A DNA stretch of 64,000 nucleotides, taken from positions 32,886 through 96,885 of the forward strand of contig CAKUFG010000009.1 of NCBI GenBank assembly GCA_934647235.1, read 5' to 3'. The translations under genes and the position numbers were made by a program. Every line of letters starts with the position of its first letter. The first letter of the stretch is position 1. Source of the DNA: an uncultured Clostridia bacterium. Its GTDB lineage: Bacteria; Bacillota; Clostridia; Christensenellales; Aristaeellaceae. Shown here piece by piece: positions 57,909 through 64,000 of the stretch. A model generated the notes under the pieces. That model had not been told where the DNA came from, did not search any database, and saw only the letters and a program-made list of their open reading frames with translations.

Positions 57909-58568
57909 TTAACGTTTTCGCCTTCTGCCGGGCCCTGGGGCCTGCGCTTTCACCGTGCAGATGCACTCCTGCAGGCGCTGCAGAAAGCGTCCCGCGTGCG
58001 CGCCGTCCATCTGCGTGTGGTGGAACTGAAACGACAGCTTCAGCGTGGTTCTGAAAAGCCCTGAATGGTACCTGCCCCAGATGACAAAGGGATTGTTGAA
58101 AATGCCGCTGTTCATGCCTACCGCGCCGTCCAGCTCGGTATCCACAATGGCGGAGGTGCCAATAACCATGCTGTCGGGCAAATCATGGTTTTCGCAGCGC
58201 TCCGCCGCCTGCCGCGTCAGGCGCAGATAGTCGGCGTTGAACTGCGCAAGGCTGTCCGAAAACGGCACGTCGCAGGAGCTGACCTCGCCGTTCTTGTTCT
58301 TCACGATGGTATTGACCGCAATCGTATCGTATCTGAGCAGCTCCCTTCCCACGGGAAGCATGTAAAACTCCTTGATCTCACTGGCGGCCCTGCCGATGCA
58401 GAAGCACAGCAGCATATTGAATTTCAGCCCCGTTCTGCGGCTGAGGCGGATCAGCGGCGTGACGTCCAGCGTTTTGAAAAATGTCACCATGGGGTTGGGC
58501 GCGTCCATCCAAAGGGCATAAGCCTCCGCGCGGGTAGTCGTTTTCGGGTCGATCACAGTCGGTTTCAT
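57909..58568 (-). CDS. chloramphenicol acetyltransferase-like protein (CatA superfamily)
   Basis: 219 residues of the CAT trimer fold: NPMVTFFKTLDVTPLIRL, FNMLLCFCIGRAASEI, IVKNKNGEVSSCDVPFSD and the active-site FQFHHTQMDGAHAGRFLQRL (HHxxxDG, catalytic His). The length and motif agree with chloramphenicol acetyltransferases, but housekeeping CAT-like proteins in Clostridia with no resistance role are common. The C-terminus is basic (GPGRRRKR). The start overlaps a 41-codon upstream frame by 4 bp, linking it to the TetR operon. Confidence 0.85.
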   Translation of the reverse strand: MKPTVIDPKTTTRAEAYALWMDAPNPMVTFFKTLDVTPLIRLSRRTGLKFNMLLCFCIGRAASEIKEFYMLPVGRELLRYDTIAVNTIVKNKNGEVSSCDVPFSDSLAQFNADYLRLTRQAAERCENHDLPDSMVIGTSAIVDTELDGAVGMNSGIFNNPFVIWGRYHSGLFRTTLKLSFQFHHTQMDGAHAGRFLQRLQECICTVKAQAPGPGRRRKR

Positions 58569-58690
58569 TGCGCATTCTCCAATCCCGCAGAATCGCCCGC
58601 CTGAACGGTGAAAATGCTGCGGCAGATAGGCATTGCCGGCACACTGCCGACGATGGTCACACCGCCAGGAATCACTGCTTCATAGCTCAT
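58565..58690 (-). CDS. 41-aa coupled small protein
   Basis: A short frame (MSYEAVIPGGVTIVGSVPAM, then 21 more residues ending GLENAQ) with a strong GAAGGAG ribosome binding site. Its ATG overlaps the stop of the upstream membrane-protein gene (TGATG) and its own stop overlaps the CAT-like start (ATGA). I recognise no family. It could be a real small protein, a translational coupler, or the remaining N-terminus of a lost gene. Confidence 0.5.
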   Translation of the reverse strand: MSYEAVIPGGVTIVGSVPAMPICRSIFTVQAGDSAGLENAQ

Positions 58691-59186
58691 CACTTTACTC
58701 CTTCATCCTTCCTGCAAAACAGGTGAATGCCCAGCGCGGCATTGAAGCCCGTGGCGGCAAACACGCTGAAGCGCTCCACCACGCCAAAATACTGCGCAGG
58801 CACGATTTTCATTCCCATCGCGCCAACAAGCATCATGCCAACCATACCTCGCGCGCCCGCTGCGTTTTGGCGATGGGCGTGGCGATGGCGGCAATCACAA
58901 TCGCCAGCGCACCGATGCAGCCGACAATGGTAGGCGCGCTCACCAGTTGAAACAGCCCCGGCGCGCAGCTGCCGTCAATGGCCTGCTGAATGGTCTTGTC
59001 CAGACCATCCCGCGCCGCCGCGCAGCAGCAAACCGCCAGGCCAAATACCAGCAGGAACAGGCTGCGGCAGCCCCAATGCTGGATGGCGGCACGGTTGGCC
59101 GCCGACCAGCCGATATACCCCAGCAGGGCAAGAATCATCAGCGTAGTAACCGTTGTCACGGCATTTTCAAAATAGAGCTTCATCAT
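58690..59186 (-). pseudogene. four-helix membrane protein, frameshifted (DUF6796/DUF998-like)
   Basis: The first frame (MKLYFENAVTTVTTLMILAL onward) runs 117 codons with three helices and ends soon after AKTQRAR. The following sequence continues in the -1 frame as GMVGMMLVGAMGMKIVPAQY, then a FATGF-type helix (VFAATGFNAALGIHLF) and the stop at 58690. One base appears to be missing near 58850, in a CGCGCGC stretch. Restored length is about 165 residues, with the look of DUF6796/DUF998 proteins. It starts within the TetR stop codon (ATGA), so it is probably the regulated partner gene. The frameshift may be real or an assembly error. Confidence 0.65.
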
Positions 59187-59806
59187 TCGTCCTTCTTTCT
59201 GTATTCGCCTTCAAGCTTGGCAATAAAACGGTCGATATGCGCCTCCAGCAGGGGCGCGACGGCCGACTGATCCGCCGCGCCGTCATAGACGCTGTAAAGG
59301 AGATACATCGGCCCATAGAAATTCAGCGCCAGCTGCATGGCGGTCTCGTCGCTATCCGTCAGGGGCCTGAAAATAGCGGCCATATATTTCACCGGGCCGC
59401 TTGCCAGATTCTCCTGATACAGCTGCGCAAGCCTGGCGTCGCGATACTGCTCCAGCGTGAGCATCTTGCGGAAGTTGGCTGAAAACTGCTCCCTGGTCCA
59501 GTGATCAAACTGCGCCGTGCTGTAGGCGCGGATCCTGTCCAGGGGCGTGTTCAGGTAAGCCTGGGCAAAGCCCTCCGCCGCCGCCCCCGGCATTTCGTAG
59601 GCTGCGGCGCGGGCAGCGTCCAGCTCGTTCATCCGCTGCACAATCCGATCCAGAATTTCCTGCTTTCCGGCATAGTGCTTGTACAGAGCGGCCTTGGTAA
59701 TGCCCAGCCGCGCGGCGATATCGCTCATGGATGTGCCCAGATACCCGCTCTGCGCAAACAGCTCCAGCGCCGTTTCCAGGATTCTTTCCTTCGTTTCCGC
59801 GGCCAT
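59183..59806 (-). CDS. TetR/AcrR family transcriptional regulator
   Basis: 207 residues from MAAETKERIL, seven bases after AAAGGAG. TetR N-terminal helix-turn-helix: ILETALELFAQSGYLGTSMSDIAARLGITKAALYKHYAGKQEILD. The C-terminal ligand domain is all helical (YLNTPLDRIRAYSTAQFDHW, YGPMYLLYSVYDGA). It is autoregulated in all likelihood: two copies of the operator AAGTRACCGATYGRTAACT lie in the promoter at 59825-59873. It heads an operon with a DUF membrane protein, a 41-aa frame and the CAT-like gene. Confidence 0.93.
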   Translation of the reverse strand: MAAETKERILETALELFAQSGYLGTSMSDIAARLGITKAALYKHYAGKQEILDRIVQRMNELDAARAAAYEMPGAAAEGFAQAYLNTPLDRIRAYSTAQFDHWTREQFSANFRKMLTLEQYRDARLAQLYQENLASGPVKYMAAIFRPLTDSDETAMQLALNFYGPMYLLYSVYDGAADQSAVAPLLEAHIDRFIAKLEGEYRKKDE

Positions 59807-59824
59807 AAGCATTCTCCTTTCCCA

Positions 59825-59878
59825 AAGTGACCGATTGGTAACTTGCATTATTATAGTTATCGATCGGTTACTTGTCAA
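59825..59878 (-). promoter_or_regulatory. tetR promoter with two TetR-type operators
   Basis: Minus strand: TTGACA (59878-59873), 17-bp spacer, TATAAT (59855-59850), fully consensus. Operator 1, AAGTAACCGATCGATAACT, fills the spacer (59873-59855). Operator 2, the same motif with four differences on the other strand, lies between the -10 and the start codon (59825-59843). Both are typical TetR palindromes (GTAACCGATCGRTAAC). Confidence 0.85.
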
Positions 59879-59905
59879 TAGAATTCTCTAAAGAGCAATG
59901 TCAAA

Positions 59906-59941
59906 AACCCCCTTCAAAGCCGCAAAGCTCCAAAGGGGGTT
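59906..59941 (-). terminator. terminator of the molybdenum-cofactor operon
   Basis: Minus strand: AACCCCCTT/AAGGGGGTT stem, then TTTGACATT. It lies 35 bases beyond the last moa gene. Confidence 0.8.
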
Positions 59942-59975
59942 CATACTTCTGTCAGTTCATCGCAATCCGCTGAAT

Positions 59976-60878
59976 TTACGCACGCTCCAGCTCCGTCACG
60001 CATTCCGTTTTCAGCTTGCCTACAAGGGCCTGCAGCGCATCCACAACATGGGGACGGATATCGCCGCCGACAAGCACCAGCATGATATCGTCGCCAACCG
60101 CCAGCTCGCCCTCATTCAGCCAGGCCTTTACATAATAAATGCCCGGCATATGCTTGGCCTCGGCCACGGCGGCTTCCATCCTGGCCGCGTCGTAGGTAAA
60201 GTACATGCCCGTCACCGGCTTTGCATCGGTCTCGCCCGCGCGAACCTGTGCCTTCGCCGTCCTGCGCACAACGCCGTTATGCGTAAGATACATGCCGATC
60301 TGATCGGCGTTCGGATCCTTTTTCGCCTCGTCCAGCCATGCGTCGATGGAAGGGCGCTGCTTTTTCTGCGCGGGCTTATCCTGCGTCTGCGCGCAATCCG
60401 CCGAGCCCTCGGACATGAGCATTTCCATGCCATGCTGAATCGCGTCGATCACGACCAGCACGTTCTCCCTGGCCGCCTTGGGGCTGCCGGGCAGGTTGAT
60501 GATCAGCGTCCGCCCGCGGATGCCCGCCGCGCTGCGGGACAGGCAGCCGCGCGGGGTAATCTTCATGCTTTCCATGCGCATGGCCTCGGGAATGCCGCGC
60601 GTTTCGCGCTCCACCACTGCCAGCGTCGCCTCGGGCGTAACATCGCGCGGGGAAAAGCCCGTGCCGCCCGTGGTAAGCACCAGATTTACATGCAGCTCAT
60701 CGCTGCATTTGATCAATTCCGCCTGAATCTGATCCTTTTCATCGGGAATGATCGCGGTATAAACCACCTGATACCCATGCTCCGCCGCCAGCTCGCACAG
60801 AACCGGGCCGCTCTTATCCTCGCGCTCGCCGCGCGCGCCCTTATCGCTTATGGTCAAAACCGCCGCCGTATAGCTCAT
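59976..60878 (-). CDS. MoaB/MogA-type molybdopterin protein fused to a MoaE-like domain
   Basis: 300 residues. Domain 1 (1-155) is the MoaB/MogA molybdopterin-binding fold: AVLTISDKGARGEREDKSGP, LVLTTGGTGFSPRDVTPEAT and IINLPGSPKAARENV. It activates or adenylylates molybdopterin. Domain 2 (about 170-300) resembles MoaE, the large subunit of molybdopterin synthase: MYLTHNGVVRRTAKAQ, IYYVKAWLNEGELAVGDDIM and VGGDIRPHVVDALQALVGKL. A linker with QDKPAQKKQRP joins them. No moaD is visible in the operon. The start overlaps the moaC stop by 4 bp. The MoaE assignment is weaker than MoaB because its catalytic lysines cannot be placed with certainty. Confidence 0.82.
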   Translation of the reverse strand: MSYTAAVLTISDKGARGEREDKSGPVLCELAAEHGYQVVYTAIIPDEKDQIQAELIKCSDELHVNLVLTTGGTGFSPRDVTPEATLAVVERETRGIPEAMRMESMKITPRGCLSRSAAGIRGRTLIINLPGSPKAARENVLVVIDAIQHGMEMLMSEGSADCAQTQDKPAQKKQRPSIDAWLDEAKKDPNADQIGMYLTHNGVVRRTAKAQVRAGETDAKPVTGMYFTYDAARMEAAVAEAKHMPGIYYVKAWLNEGELAVGDDIMLVLVGGDIRPHVVDALQALVGKLKTECVTELERA

Positions 60879-61417
60879 GCTTCTGCTTCCTCTCTATGAA
60901 AATCGCCATGAACGCCGCCAGTTTTTTCAATCAGGCGAACATCCGTAATCACCATATCCTTCTGCACGGCCTTGCACATATCATAAACCGTCAATGCCGC
61001 GGTGGAGGCCGCTGTCAGCGCCTCCATCTCCACGCCCGTCCTGCCGTCGCAGGATACCGTCGCGCGGATATCCACCGCGCAGCGCGCTTCATCCAGCGAA
61101 AGCGCCAGATCAATCCCCGTCATCATGATGGGATGGCACATGGGAATCAGCTCCGGCGTGCGCTTGGCCCCCATTACGCCCGCAATCTGCGCCACGGTGA
61201 GCACATCGCCCTTTTTCATGCCGCCGCTCTGGATCAGCGCAAAGGTCTCGCGGCTGACCAGCACACGCGCGCCCGCCGTCGCCGTGCGATGGGAAGGCGC
61301 TTTATCGCCGACGTTGACCATTCGGGCGCGGCCCTGCGCGTTAAAGTGCGTAAAGTCGCTTTGATTGGGCACGCCTGGGCGCACCGCGTCCAGGGCAGCT
61401 TTTTCAAGGATCGCCAT
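60875..61417 (-). CDS. moaC: cyclic pyranopterin monophosphate synthase accessory protein MoaC
   Basis: 180 residues, slightly longer than usual with a 20-residue N-terminal extension. Conserved MoaC segments: FTHFNAQGRARMVNVGDKAPSHRTATA, GVMGAKRTPELIPMCHPI (active-site Lys and His), VSCDGRTGVEMEALTAASTAALTVYDMCKAVQKDM and LIEKTGGVHG. Works with MoaA to turn GTP into cyclic pyranopterin monophosphate. Third gene of the moeA-moaA-moaC-moaB/E operon; 5 bp after moaA. Confidence 0.95.
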   Translation of the reverse strand: MAILEKAALDAVRPGVPNQSDFTHFNAQGRARMVNVGDKAPSHRTATAGARVLVSRETFALIQSGGMKKGDVLTVAQIAGVMGAKRTPELIPMCHPIMMTGIDLALSLDEARCAVDIRATVSCDGRTGVEMEALTAASTAALTVYDMCKAVQKDMVITDVRLIEKTGGVHGDFHREEAEA

Positions 61418-61422
61418 GCCTT

Positions 61423-62376
61423 TTATCCTCCGATCTGGTTCATGTTGCGTCCCGCCTGGCTATGCAGCGTCGCAGACAGCTCCGCATGGCGGAAGGGTTT
61501 TTGATAGATCACGCGCTGCATCGTCTCGCGCATCTGCGCAGCATTCAGGCCCTTGAGCGAAATCTCCTCAGCTGCGTGCAGGCAGGGCTTGAGCTTGCCG
61601 TCCGCTGTCAGTCGTATGCGGTTGCACGCCGCGCAAAAATGCGCGCTCACCGGGCTGATCAGGCCGATATTGCCCTGCGCGCCCGGCAAACGATACAGCC
61701 TGGCGACGCCGCCATCCTGCGGCACAGGCACGGCCTGGGGCAGCTTCTCCAGCACCGCTGCGCAGGGGATAAAGGCTTCCGGGCCAAATTCCGGATGATC
61801 CAGCATCGGCATCAGCTCAATAAAGCGCACGTCCGCCGGATAGCGCAGCGTAAGCGCCGCCAGCGTTTCGATTTCGTCATCATTAAAGCCGCCGATGAGC
61901 ACCGCGTTGATCTTCACCTTGTCAAAGCCCGCGTTCAGCGCCGCCTCCAGCCCGGCCAGCGCACTGCTCAGCGTGCCGATGCGCGTAATCCGCGCGTATT
62001 TGTCCGGCTTCAGCGTATCCAGGCTCAGGTTCACGCGGCTCACGCCCACCGCGCGCAGCCCCTTGGCCAGCTTGGGCAAAAGAACGCCGTTGGTGGTGAT
62101 AGCCACCTCGCGGATGCCCTCCACCTTGGCCGCACGCGCGCAAAGCGTGATGATATTGCGCTTGACCAGCGGCTCGCCGCCCGTGATGCGCAGCTTGGTA
62201 ATGCCCAGCGATGCAGCCGCCTCCACGGCGGCGATCATCTCGTCCTCGGTCAGCATTTCATCGTGCGTCTTTTTGCAGACGCCTTCCTCGGGCATGCAGT
62301 AGCGGCAGCGCAGATTGCACCGATCCGTCACGGACAGGCGCATATAGTTGATTTCTCTGTCGTATTGATCGCGCAT
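61423..62376 (-). CDS. moaA: GTP 3',8-cyclase MoaA
   Basis: 317 residues from MRDQYDREINYMRLSVT; the longer upstream frame has no support. Radical SAM cluster site CNLRCRYCMPEEG (C-x3-C-x2-C), SAM-binding TGGEPLVKRNI, and the second 4Fe-4S site in FCAACNRIRLTADGKLKPCL. The C-terminal GG that accepts the regulatory role in other MoaA proteins is present (the protein ends NQIGG). It catalyses the first step of molybdopterin synthesis from GTP together with MoaC. It lies 77 bp after moeA, with a weak ribosome binding site. Confidence 0.97.
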   Translation of the reverse strand: MRDQYDREINYMRLSVTDRCNLRCRYCMPEEGVCKKTHDEMLTEDEMIAAVEAAASLGITKLRITGGEPLVKRNIITLCARAAKVEGIREVAITTNGVLLPKLAKGLRAVGVSRVNLSLDTLKPDKYARITRIGTLSSALAGLEAALNAGFDKVKINAVLIGGFNDDEIETLAALTLRYPADVRFIELMPMLDHPEFGPEAFIPCAAVLEKLPQAVPVPQDGGVARLYRLPGAQGNIGLISPVSAHFCAACNRIRLTADGKLKPCLHAAEEISLKGLNAAQMRETMQRVIYQKPFRHAELSATLHSQAGRNMNQIGG

Positions 62377-62453
62377 AGTTCCGTCCCTGCCAGGCATGCA
62401 ATGAAAGCGGCGGCAGACCGTTCTGTTCGCCGCACGCCCGGCATTTTCCTTTT

Positions 62454-63668
62454 TTACAGCAGGAATCCTTTCAGTTTTGTTCCGGCGGGAACCGGGCCGC
62501 TGCCTTCCGGCACAATGGCCATTGCGTCGCAGCCGATGGCGCTGGACAGCACCACGTTGCCCTGCTCCGGCTGAAGCCGCATGCGCACCGTGCCGTCGGA
62601 CAGATCCAGCTTGCCGCGCAGCAGGCGCGTGCGCTTGCTCTTTCTGCCAAAGCTGTCGGCCAGCGTGATTTCGATCTCCCCGGGAATGGGCTCGCTGTAC
62701 CCCGCCAGCTTTTTCAGCGCGGGCAGGGTGATGGCATAATAATTGGTCAGCGCGCTGGCAGGATTGCCCGAAAGGCCGCACACGAGCTTGCCGTCCTTCA
62801 TGCCAATGGCGCAGGCCATGCCGGGCTTGAGGGATGCGCCGCGAATCAGCATTTCGCAGCCCGCCTGCTCGATGGCCGCCGGGGTCAGATCATAATCGCC
62901 CACGGACACGCCGCCCGTAAGCAGGATCACATCGCAATCAGGCAAGCCTTTTTCAATCAGGCGCGCAATGCCATCCGCGTCGTCCCCGATCATGCCCAGA
63001 TGCACAGGCAGCATGCCCAGCTGCAGCACGGCCGTTTCCAGCATATAGCGGTTGGAATCGTAAATCTTGCCGGGGCGCAGCGCCTCGTCCAGCGCAATCA
63101 CCTCGTTGCCGGTGGAAATAATGCCCACCCGCACCCTGCGGTAAACCAGGGGCTGGCTTACGCCCTGCGCGGCCAGCGTGCCGGCCACCCCCGCGTCAAT
63201 ACGCGCGCCCTTGCGCACCAGCAGCGTGCCTTTTTTTACATCCTCGCCCGCCAGGATGATGTTCTCCCCCGCGCTGCCGGGAGCAAACAGCGTAACCGTC
63301 TCACGGGTAAACTCCGTGCGCTCATACATGCTCACGCAGTCCGCCCCCTCGGGAATGGGCGCGCCCGTCAGGATCTTGGTCGCCGTGCCGGGCGTCACGC
63401 GCCTGGTGGGCACCGCGCCCGCAGGCACCTCTTCCAGGATGGTCAGCGTCACAGGATGCTCGGGGCTGGCCTGCACCGTATCCGCCGCGCGGAAGGCATA
63501 GCCGTCAAAGGGCGAGCGGTCAAAGGGCGGAATGTTATCCGCCGCAATCAGATCCTCCGCCAGAATGCGCCCCGCCGCCTCCGACAGGCTGACGCGCTCG
63601 GTTTCCACCGGCGTCATCCGATCGGCCAGGTAAGCCCGCGCAGTGATAAAATCCGGTTTCTTCAGCAT
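62454..63668 (-). CDS. moeA: molybdopterin molybdenumtransferase MoeA
   Basis: 404 residues. Domain order as in MoeA: PFDRSPFDGYAFRAADT near 48, ATKILTGAPIPEGADCVSMYER, the MoCF-binding domain (KIYDSNRYMLETAVLQLG, LLTGGVSVGDYDL, VCGLSGNPASALTNYY) and a C-terminal beta domain. It inserts molybdate (or tungstate) into adenylylated molybdopterin. GGAGGGG precedes the ATG. First gene of the operon; transcription comes from a consensus promoter at 63834-63806 and must pass a terminator-like hairpin at 63742-63710. Confidence 0.96.
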   Translation of the reverse strand: MLKKPDFITARAYLADRMTPVETERVSLSEAAGRILAEDLIAADNIPPFDRSPFDGYAFRAADTVQASPEHPVTLTILEEVPAGAVPTRRVTPGTATKILTGAPIPEGADCVSMYERTEFTRETVTLFAPGSAGENIILAGEDVKKGTLLVRKGARIDAGVAGTLAAQGVSQPLVYRRVRVGIISTGNEVIALDEALRPGKIYDSNRYMLETAVLQLGMLPVHLGMIGDDADGIARLIEKGLPDCDVILLTGGVSVGDYDLTPAAIEQAGCEMLIRGASLKPGMACAIGMKDGKLVCGLSGNPASALTNYYAITLPALKKLAGYSEPIPGEIEITLADSFGRKSKRTRLLRGKLDLSDGTVRMRLQPEQGNVVLSSAIGCDAMAIVPEGSGPVPAGTKLKGFLL

Positions 63669-63709
63669 GCGTATTCCCCTCCAGTGATTGTATTTTGCTG
63701 CTTATCCGT

Positions 63710-63742
63710 AAAAAGGGAGCCGGCGAGCGCCGCTCCCTTTTT
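63710..63742 (-). terminator. candidate attenuator in the moeA leader
   Basis: Hairpin AAAAAGGGAGC/GCTCCCTTTTT with loop-stem CGGCGAGCGCC. On the minus strand the second arm runs into TTTTTACGG, so it would stop moeA transcripts about 60-90 nt after their start. A further stem GGACGGC...GGCTGTCC lies upstream (about 63783-63802). No known riboswitch class is recognised. Confidence 0.6.
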
Positions 63743-63805
63743 CTTTTTTCACAGTACGTTCGCCGTCCCGCGCGTATGCCTCCGGACAGCCGAGAAGCCG
63801 TCCTT

Positions 63806-63834
63806 ATTGTAACCATTTTGTGAAATAATGTCAA
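63806..63834 (-). promoter_or_regulatory. sigma-A promoter of the molybdenum-cofactor operon
   Basis: Minus strand TTGACA (63834-63829), 17-bp spacer, TACAAT (63811-63806). Confidence 0.8.
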
Positions 63835-63863
63835 TGTTTTTCCATTTAATAAATGCGATAAAA

Positions 63864-63896
63864 AAGCGCCTCCCTGCCAACTGCAAAGAGGCGCTT
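63864..63896 (-). terminator. terminator at the right edge
   Basis: AAGCGCCTC/GAGGCGCTT stem followed on the minus strand by TTTTTTATCG. It would end a minus-strand gene lying to the right of the window. Confidence 0.75.
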
Positions 63897-64000
63897 CAGG
63901 CTGTCAAAGAAGTCTCGTTAAATCTCCTGGGATGCATGAAGGGGCCGCAGCCCCTTCATTTGTACGCCCCGCGCTACTGCCTTACGGCAAGCGCGGGTTT
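63897..64000. repeat. start of a second copy of the 40-kb stem-loop element
   Basis: GTCAAAGAAGTCTCGTTAAA and the following ATGAAGGGGC/GCCCCTTCAT hairpin match 40049-40105 nearly base for base. They are again placed immediately beside a terminator hairpin. The copy diverges after the first stem-loop (here GCCCCGCGC...) and is cut by the window edge. Confidence 0.8.

Noticed and set aside
45501..59806. Integron cassette array
   Set aside because: No integron integrase and no recurrent attC-like palindromes between the genes.
63743..63810. Moco or tungsten-cofactor riboswitch before moeA
   Set aside because: The region is too short and lacks recognisable consensus elements, so only an unclassified attenuator is reported.

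Overview
The window looks like chromosome from a spore-forming, probably gut-dwelling member of the Clostridia. The evidence is a spoVT gene, a class III glutamine synthetase, a DUF5711-CvpA pair, YitT, CPBP and DUF1801 families, strong AGGAGG ribosome binding sites and consensus sigma-A promoters. GC is high (by eye near 58-60%). Genus cannot be read from the sequence; an uncultured Oscillospirales or Christensenellales lineage is a guess.

Main observation: the sporulation regulator gene spoVT is split in two. Its first 34 codons lie at about 25.2-25.3 kb and its last ~150 codons at 3.0-3.5 kb, both on the minus strand and in the order expected if an insertion separated them. The break points share an exact 12-bp, codon-phased direct repeat (3476..3487 and 25210..25221). 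A large serine recombinase gene sits just inside the left end and runs in frame through the repeat into the spoVT 3' half. Recombination between the repeats would release a 21,734-bp circle, restore a ~184-codon spoVT and give the recombinase a different 28-residue tail. The joined element ends form an imperfect palindrome typical of a serine-recombinase attP, and one arm of it recurs over the recombinase promoter. The layout is reminiscent of skin (sigK) and SP-beta (spsM) elements, but in spoVT and with a recombinase-SpoVT fusion.

Layout. 0.2-3.0 kb: SGNH hydrolase and two DHH phosphoesterases. 3.0-25.2 kb: the spoVT-intervening segment. It holds the recombinase and a 62-aa companion, a minus-strand run (HipA-like, LOG, YitT, membrane proteins, methyltransferase, HD), an ECF sigma/anti-sigma pair, TrmH, a coiled-coil protein divergent from a SNF2-SWIM helicase, DUF5711-CvpA-AraC, a secreted protein, a nucleotidyltransferase, DUF1801, a decayed toxin-antitoxin copy and DUF4268. 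25.1-26.3 kb: the spoVT 5' stub and an intact Phd/RelE module. 26.5-30.9 kb: secreted flavin reductase, a ~1-kb nested palindromic repeat and a nucleoside phosphorylase. 30.9-40 kb: MacB-type ABC transporter, heptad-repeat exoprotein, MMPL transporter and DUF308 protein, then a solute-binding lipoprotein. 40.0-40.3 kb: an array of stem-loops whose first part recurs at the right end of the window. 40.3-45.4 kb: sugar-phosphate isomerase-like protein, glutamine synthetase III, and GMP synthase behind a structured leader.

45.5-59.9 kb is a long same-strand run of small accessory genes (hydrolases, acetyltransferases, proteases, ABC exporter, CAT-like enzyme, TetR). 60-63.7 kb is a molybdenum-cofactor operon (moeA-moaA-moaC-moaB/moaE fusion) transcribed leftward from a consensus promoter, with an intrinsic-terminator-like hairpin in its leader. 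No rRNA, tRNA or CRISPR array was seen.
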